DNA from: CAYSQW01 sp964433135
GTDB lineage: Bacteria > Acidobacteriota > Aminicenantia > Aminicenantales > Aminicenantaceae
Direction: 5' to 3'
Assembly: GCA_964433135.1 (NCBI GenBank)
Contig: CAYSQW010000049.1
Span: 1 to 26,905, forward strand
Length of the DNA: 26,905 bases
The position numbers were made by a program, and so were the translations under genes. Shown here one piece after another: positions 22,821 to 26,905 of this stretch. Position 1 is the first letter of the stretch, and each line of letters opens with the position of its first letter. The notes beneath the pieces are model-generated. The model was not told where the DNA came from. It made no database searches and was given only the letters and a program-made list of their open reading frames with translations.

Positions 22821-24487
22821 GATTTAGGGTCTCCCTTCATATAGCGCATTTCCAGGTAGTCGGAGGTGAATCCAAGTTTTTTATATAAGGATACCGCCGG
22901 ATTGTTCTTCTCCACATGGAGCTTGATATCGCCCTCGGTGCATTCCAGTGATTCCCGGATCAGCCGGGAACCCAGCCCCATGTTCCGGAATTTCTTGTGT
23001 ACGCAGAGGTAAACGATCACATTCTCCGGAATGAACCCTCCCGTATCGGTGCGGACGGTAACCAAGGCACCGAGGATCCTTCCGCCGGAGAGGACAAGCA
23101 GGAGGAAGCCTTTCCCCGGCGCCGAGGAGGCGAGAGCGTAATCCAGAGCGGATGAGATCTTGTCGCTGGAATCATGGAAGGGCTTCATATGGGACTGGAG
23201 GAATTCGACGATATCCGCAAAGGTGATATCGCCGGGAAGCTGTTTGACCGTCTGGATATAGCGGATTTCCAATCGGGGATCCAGTTCCCGCAGATCGATT
23301 CGGGTCGACACGTCCTTTTCAGTTGATTTGTATTTCCTGGAGACACTGCCGCCGAAACGCATCATCAGCTCAGCGGCGATGGTGCCGGTACGGAGGGCCA
23401 AGTCGTTCAATTCGATACGGCGGTTGTGCTGGGTGCCGAACAGGAGAGCCTCGTCGCCGATGCGGACGCCGGAGATGTCCGTGATGTCCACCATGGATGC
23501 GTTCATGGAGATTGATCCGCTGAAAAAGGCGTGTTGGCCGCGGATGAGCACGCTGCCGTTCTTGGTCATTTTGCGGTCGAGGCCGTGATAGTATCCCAGA
23601 GGAAGCACTCCGATGACGGAGTCACGGGCGACCTTTTCCCTGGCATGGTATCCTAATCGGCTTCCTTTGGGAAGATGCTGAATCTGGACCACACGGGTGG
23701 TGAGGCTCATGACCGGCTTCAGAGGATGTTTCCGCGCAGAAGCGTTGGCTTCTTCAGGGGGCATCACGCCGTAGAGCAGGATACCCAGTCGGGCTCCCAG
23801 CTTCCTGGCTTCCGGAAAGCGGAGGAAGGTGATGCTGTTGGCGAAGTGGACCTGGGGGATGTTGATCCCCTGTTTTTTAAGTTTTTCAACCGTTGACTGC
23901 AGCTTGACCATGGCGTCCATCGCCGTAGCGGCATCATGGGGCTGCCCAAACAGCCCTTCAAGTTTCAGATGAGGATACCGGAATACCTCTTTAGCCAACT
24001 GAGGGACCTTGCGCGTTGAAATCCCCATACGGTTCAATCCCAAGTTCATGTTAACATGGATTCGGCATCGGTTGTTCAAGGCTTCGGCCGCTTCTTCGAG
24101 AGGCTCGAGGATTGAACGGTGAATGACGGACACGCTGAGGTCATGACGAACCGCCTGTTCCGCCATCCAGGCCGGGATGGGATTCATCAGCAGTATCTCA
24201 TCCTCGATGCCGCTATTGCGCAGTGTGATGGCTTCCTGAGGAGATTCCACCGCGAAATGTCGGCATCCGATATCACTTAAAACCGCGGCCGCTTCTCTGA
24301 GCCCATGCCCATAGGCGTCGGCTTTGAGGACGGCATATAGGGAGCAGCCATGGGGAACATGAGAACTCAACCATCTCCAATTGTGTTTCAGCGCGTCAAG
24401 ATCGATCAGCAGCGTGTTCCATGGATCCTGATATTCCTGGATGAACGTGGGGGGAGAGAGAGCGGACCGCCTTCGCTTGGAAATCAT
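22817..24487 (-). CDS. alr: Alanine racemase-like protein fused to a GNAT acetyltransferase
   Basis: A 556-residue two-domain enzyme. Residues ~22-385 are a PLP alanine-racemase fold. The PLP lysine is Lys55 (YAVLKADAYGHG), Arg153 is in LGLNRMGI, RLGILLYGVMPP follows the barrel, and Tyr280 (SRLGYHARE) sits at the position of the catalytic tyrosine. Several normally fixed residues differ: the KxDTGM stretch reads NMNLGL, the (T/S)H strand after it reads GQPHDA, and the MD pair reads MN (329-330). Residues ~420-556 are a GNAT domain with the acetyl-CoA loop RNMGLG (501-506) and KNNPAVSLYKKLGF. The racemase may therefore act on an amino acid other than alanine, and the fused domain may N-acetylate it; both are inferences. 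No strong ribosome site precedes the ATG. It overlaps the methyltransferase by four bases. Confidence 0.87.
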   Translation of the reverse strand: MISKRRRSALSPPTFIQEYQDPWNTLLIDLDALKHNWRWLSSHVPHGCSLYAVLKADAYGHGLREAAAVLSDIGCRHFAVESPQEAITLRNSGIEDEILLMNPIPAWMAEQAVRHDLSVSVIHRSILEPLEEAAEALNNRCRIHVNMNLGLNRMGISTRKVPQLAKEVFRYPHLKLEGLFGQPHDAATAMDAMVKLQSTVEKLKKQGINIPQVHFANSITFLRFPEARKLGARLGILLYGVMPPEEANASARKHPLKPVMSLTTRVVQIQHLPKGSRLGYHAREKVARDSVIGVLPLGYYHGLDRKMTKNGSVLIRGQHAFFSGSISMNASMVDITDISGVRIGDEALLFGTQHNRRIELNDLALRTGTIAAELMMRFGGSVSRKYKSTEKDVSTRIDLRELDPRLEIRYIQTVKQLPGDITFADIVEFLQSHMKPFHDSSDKISSALDYALASSAPGKGFLLLVLSGGRILGALVTVRTDTGGFIPENVIVYLCVHKKFRNMGLGSRLIRESLECTEGDIKLHVEKNNPAVSLYKKLGFTSDYLEMRYMKGDPKS

Positions 24488-24529
24488 GGATACGGCCCAA
24501 CGGCATGATGACTGCGGAATCGGGCTGGG

Positions 24530-24535
24530 ATTATA
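24530..24535 (-). promoter_or_regulatory. Candidate -10 box for the racemase operon
   Basis: A perfect TATAAT on the minus strand lies between rpsU and the racemase gene, 43-48 nt upstream of its ATG. I find no convincing -35 at 16-18 bp. With no terminator after rpsU, the operon could also be read from the rpsU promoter. Confidence 0.35.
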
Positions 24536-24565
24536 GATGTGTTTTTGCTCATTCGTTCCACAATT

Positions 24566-24781
24566 TTAGAAAAGTTCGTTCTGTCTCTGGCGTCTGATGC
24601 GCCGCCGCATGCGTTTTTTCGCCTGATTGTCCTTTTTCCTTCTCTTCTCTCTTGGGGAGAGATATACGGAGCTTTTCTTGAAGTCTTTCATGATGGATTC
24701 GCGCTGAACCTGCCTTTTAAATCTTTTCAGCGCACGTTCGATGGGTTCGTTTTCACTTAAAACAACAAAAGCCAATGACAT
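24566..24781 (-). CDS. rpsU: 30S ribosomal protein S21
   Basis: A 71-residue, highly basic protein with the S21 pattern: VVLSENEPIERALKRFKRQV, then a Ser-Ile-Met turn, a segment around YLSPREKRRKKDNQAKKR, and a Lys/Arg-rich tail. S21 joins the small subunit late and supports initiation near the Shine-Dalgarno helix. The start ATG follows AAAGGAGG closely (3-nt gap). It is a single gene upstream of the racemase operon, 78 bp apart. A strong palindrome lies 26-42 bp ahead of the start. Confidence 0.93.
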   Translation of the reverse strand: MSLAFVVLSENEPIERALKRFKRQVQRESIMKDFKKSSVYLSPREKRRKKDNQAKKRMRRRIRRQRQNELF

Positions 24782-24806
24782 TAGCCTCCTTTTATATAGA
24801 TTTATT

Positions 24807-24823
24807 GGGTAACACCCGGGTGT
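24807..24823. promoter_or_regulatory. Palindrome in the rpsU leader
   Basis: ACACCCGGGTGT (24812-24823) is a perfect 12-bp palindrome. It overlaps GGGT-aac-ACCC (24807-24817), so two alternative hairpins can form in the leader RNA. Position next to the S21 start suggests an operator or an autoregulatory leader structure, but neither is shown. Confidence 0.35.
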
Positions 24824-25128
24824 CAGCCTTGAGATCTTCGATTTCAGACGGATTTCCGCCTCATACTGTCGGAAGAATTGTCAAAGAGACGCGGGTTAGA
24901 ACAGACTAAAATAGATTAAAAAGAGGGGCTTTCCAAAGCCAAATGCGCAAATTCATATTATTAATAATAAAACACATCCAGATATCAATTGCAAGCATCC
25001 AACAGGATCATTTGGGTAAAGACCTGCATTATTGAGTCTTGTCACTTGGTGCAAATCCAGGGATCGTCGGCATGCATCCATATGATGCAGAAGGTGGATG
25101 AAGAAAATCGGGGGCTGATGAGAAGGCC

Positions 25129-25194
25129 GGGGAAAAGGGGATTATATGATTGGCTGGGAAGCAGGGATTCGAACCCCGATTCCATGATCCGGAG
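25129..25194 (-). repeat. 66-bp direct repeat copy B, tRNA 3'-end-like
   Basis: It matches copy A in the same orientation. On the minus strand it reads CGGGG-TTCGAAT-CCCTG, then CTTCCCA, G and CCA: a full T-arm, seven-base acceptor strand, discriminator and CCA end, better preserved than copy A. The preceding CTCCGGATCATGGAAT could be the end of an anticodon arm and variable loop. The 5' half of a tRNA is absent, since the sequence beyond is AT-rich and unrelated. Confidence 0.8.
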
Positions 25195-25420
25195 AAAATA
25201 TATGGATTTGAGTTTTGATTCTTTTTCTTATTAATAGGGATCATCAAGTTGGTCATCGGCTGGAGTTTAGGTCGAATAACCTTTGTTCTTGAAAAATTGA
25301 TAATATACTTGTCATTAGCTTTGTTTAACATCTTAAGTGCTTGGTGGGCCTTCAGATACGTTTCGATCGTTTCAAAATATGACAGTGTCGGCTTAGTATG
25401 TTTGAATTAAAACGGAAACA

Positions 25421-25606
25421 CTAGTATATTCGCCGTAGCAATTCTCCAGCAAAATCATACATAATATGCTGGATCGATATGGGGGGGCTGATCAGGTTGT
25501 CATAGCCCCATGACATCACCACATAGTCGGTGTGAGCGCAGTCATGTTTCACATTCGGTCGGCTACAACCAATCTGGCTGATTCCCCGCGGCATGAGTGA
25601 TATCAA
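25421..25606 (-). pseudogene. Coding-like relic of unknown family
   Basis: A 61-codon frame on the minus strand with no ribosome site and a TTG as its only early start. Its second half reads CAHTDYVVMSWGYDNLIS and then a helical end, FAGELLRRIY. The HTDY..(5)..W pattern is reminiscent of IRTHTDYESNWYAFD in the methyltransferase at 21750, and the DNA shares the 13-mer CATAGTCGGTGTG (21929-21941 and 25522-25534) in the same frame. It may be the tail of a lost methyltransferase-like gene. The match is short and could be chance. Confidence 0.28.
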
Positions 25607-25685
25607 AGACAGCTAAAATCCCTGAATAAAACTCCAAGATCATATAACCTTTTTACAAGAAACACGTATATATAATATGAATATC

Positions 25686-25700
25686 TACAAGCTACTTGTA
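25686..25700. promoter_or_regulatory. Candidate PadR operator
   Basis: TACAAG-cta-CTTGTA has perfect 6-bp arms and ends 22 bp before the second PadR start. A TATAAT-rich stretch (25667-25680) with TTTACA at 25652-25657 lies just upstream. The dyad would sit at about the transcription start, a common place for PadR self-repression. Confidence 0.5.
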
Positions 25701-25722
25701 AAAATTTGAGAAAGGATCTCGG

Positions 25723-26058
25723 ATGAAAGAATTGACCAAAGCCGAAGAGACCCTGCTTTTAACCATCCTGCGGCTTAAAGATAATGCTTACGGCGTTGCC
25801 ATAAAACGACATATCCAGAATGCCACGGGTAAAGCCCTGCCCTATGGGACACTCTATTTTATCCTTGAACAGTTGACCAAGAAAGGATTTGTCATACGGT
25901 TCACAGGAGAACCCAAACCTGAACGGGGGGGGCGGAGCCGGATCTACTACAGACTTACACCCGAAGGCAGCAGGGCACTCGAACATGCCTATAAAATACA
26001 GCGAAGAATATGGAATGGATACGCAGAGCAGATTTGGGGAGAAAAGACCGGCAAATGA
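25723..26058 (+). CDS. PadR-family transcriptional regulator (second copy)
   Basis: A 111-residue PadR protein: MKELTKAEETLLLTILRL, DNAYGVAIKRHIQ, YGTLYFILEQLTKKGFV and GRSRIYYRLTPEGSRALEHA. It aligns along its length with the PadR at 15013 but is clearly divergent, so the two are paralogues rather than a recent duplication. AAAGGA lies six bases upstream of the ATG. Its stop overlaps the permease start as ATGA, so the pair is translationally coupled. The inverted repeat at 25686 is the probable operator. The ligand is unknown. Confidence 0.9.
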   Translation: MKELTKAEETLLLTILRLKDNAYGVAIKRHIQNATGKALPYGTLYFILEQLTKKGFVIRFTGEPKPERGGRSRIYYRLTPEGSRALEHAYKIQRRIWNGYAEQIWGEKTGK

Positions 26059-26905
26059 AAAGGACAAGGCCGCCGAAAATCGCTGAAAGGATCCTTGCTA
26101 TCCTTTCATTTTCAAAAAACATCGGCATCCTGGGCGATACGGAAGAAGAATACCGCATAATCCTCTCTGAGGAGGGTCGATTCCGGGCGAATATCTGGTA
26201 TGTCCGGCAAATTATTCTGCCTCTGCCGTTTCTAATCCTATCAACGGTATATTGGAGTTATGAAATGTTTAAAAATTACTTAAAAATCGCCTTGAGAAAT
26301 ATTCGAAGACACAAAAGTTTTTCCTTCATTAATATTGCTGGCCTGGTCATGGGCATGACTGTCTGTCTCTTCCTCATTCAATTGATTCGCTATGAATTGA
26401 GCTATGACGGATTTCACCAAGACGCAGACCGGATCTATCGGATTGTGGATCGAAGCAGCAGCCGGACTCAAGCCAGCCTGTCTAAAGCACTAGTGGAGAT
26501 GTTCCCGGAAGTGGAGCAGGCCGGTAGGGTGATGTTTTTCGAGGGATTCCTGCACATTGAGGATTCATTGATTCAGGAGCAGCGTATTTATTTTGTGGAT
26601 CCGGAGATCATGGAAATCTTCTCATTTCCCTTAGAACATGGATATGATCGTGAAGCACTGTCAGAACCTTTTGCTGTTTTGATTACTCGCCGTGCGGCTT
26701 CTCAATACTTCGGAACCAATGATCCTGTGGGAAAAATTTTCTCTTTTAACAATCGCTTTGATTTCCATGTAAAGGGGATTTTAAAGGAAATACCCGAGAA
26801 TGCGCATTTCCGTTTTGACTTTGTAGCCTCGATGTCCACATTAAAATCACGCATAGGACAGGATTTTCTGATGGGATGGCGATCCCCGGAATTTTTCACC
26901 TATTT
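26055..26905 (+). CDS. FtsX/MacB-type ABC permease with prefix domain, 3' end outside window
   Basis: The frame opens at ATG 26055, overlapping the padR stop, and stays open for 283 codons to the window edge. Residues 1-70 are a prefix domain (MKRTRPPKIAERILAILSF, LGDTEEEYRIILSEEG, ANIWYVRQI) like that of the permease at 12461. MFKNYLKIALRNIRRHKSFS follows, then the first membrane helix (INIAGLVMGMTVCLFLIQL). The start of the outside MacB-type domain comes next (ELSYDGFHQDADRIYRIVD, LITRRAASQYFGTNDPVGK, IPENAHFRFDFVASM). Length so far and order match the first half of the ~850-residue homologue. No ATPase gene is in view. Confidence 0.88.
   Translation, partial: MKRTRPPKIAERILAILSFSKNIGILGDTEEEYRIILSEEGRFRANIWYVRQIILPLPFLILSTVYWSYEMFKNYLKIALRNIRRHKSFSFINIAGLVMGMTVCLFLIQLIRYELSYDGFHQDADRIYRIVDRSSSRTQASLSKALVEMFPEVEQAGRVMFFEGFLHIEDSLIQEQRIYFVDPEIMEIFSFPLEHGYDREALSEPFAVLITRRAASQYFGTNDPVGKIFSFNNRFDFHVKGILKEIPENAHFRFDFVASMSTLKSRIGQDFLMGWRSPEFFTY

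Larger units (their letters stand above)
24782..25722. other. Long non-coding stretch with repeat and relic
   Basis: 941 bp with no full gene. From left to right it holds the rpsU leader with a palindrome, a TTGACA on the minus strand (24879-24884) without a clear -10, repeat copy B (25129-25194), an AT-rich run, a coding-like relic (25421-25606) and the promoter and operator region of the second PadR gene. Other frames here show no family resemblance and unlikely composition. Confidence 0.55.

Noticed and set aside
25129..25194. Complete tRNA gene at repeat copy B
   Set aside because: The T-arm and CCA-bearing acceptor strand are present. No D-arm, anticodon arm or 5' acceptor strand (TGGGAAG) can be found in the adjoining AT-rich sequence.
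18358..25194. Active integrative element
   Set aside because: No integrase, recombinase, transposase, replication or mobilisation gene lies between the repeats. Only the direct repeats support the idea, so it is kept as a finding and not called as a mobile element.
25029..25331. 100-codon minus-strand frame across repeat copy B
   Set aside because: It runs through the tRNA-like repeat, its residues look random (Asn, Pro and Ser rich), and no ribosome site is present.

Overview
The window is a bacterial chromosomal segment with no phage, IS element, CRISPR array, rRNA or complete tRNA. Gene content is secreted metallopeptidases of families M28, M14 and M24, a PD40 beta-propeller protein, a membrane-anchored Ser/Thr kinase with TPR and SH3-like domains, PadR regulators each coupled to an FtsX/MacB-type permease with a cytoplasmic prefix domain, and a twin-arginine aldo/keto reductase with two [4Fe-4S] motifs. 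Together with mid-range GC and abundant AGGAGG-type ribosome sites, this points to an anaerobic peptide- and sugar-using heterotroph of the Acidobacteriota/Candidatus Aminicenantota type. The taxon is an inference from gene content.

Layout. 1-4445: the 3' part of an M28 peptidase (+) converges on an M14 peptidase (-), with a hairpin terminator between them. 4446-7011: a kinase (+) with a good sigma70-type promoter. 7012-9839: a short coding-like relic, then a secreted (alpha/alpha)6 glycoside hydrolase (-). 9840-12359: a short radical SAM protein and a secreted M24 peptidase (both +). 12461-15333: a permease and its PadR regulator (-). 15541-18004: a PD40 protein that lacks a signal peptide and a B12-binding radical SAM protein (both -). 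18005-25200: a block of minus-strand genes (Fe-S aldo/keto reductase; sodium:solute symporter; SAM methyltransferase; alanine racemase fused to a GNAT acetyltransferase; ribosomal protein S21). The block is bracketed by two near-identical 66-bp direct repeats that look like the 3' end of a tRNA. 25723-end: a second PadR/permease module on the plus strand, cut by the window edge.

How the genes work together. The peptidases, the hydrolase and the PD40 protein fit extracellular or periplasmic polymer degradation. The two PadR/permease pairs look like separately regulated envelope transport or stress modules. They share architecture down to the regulator stop overlapping or abutting the permease start.

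The most interesting unit is the tight minus-strand operon of racemase-acetyltransferase, methyltransferase and sodium symporter. Its genes overlap by 1-4 bases, and the racemase carries several changed active-site motifs. It may import and modify an amino acid or amine, but the substrate is unknown. The tRNA-like direct repeats, and a third partial copy at the symporter stop codon, are the main non-coding signal.
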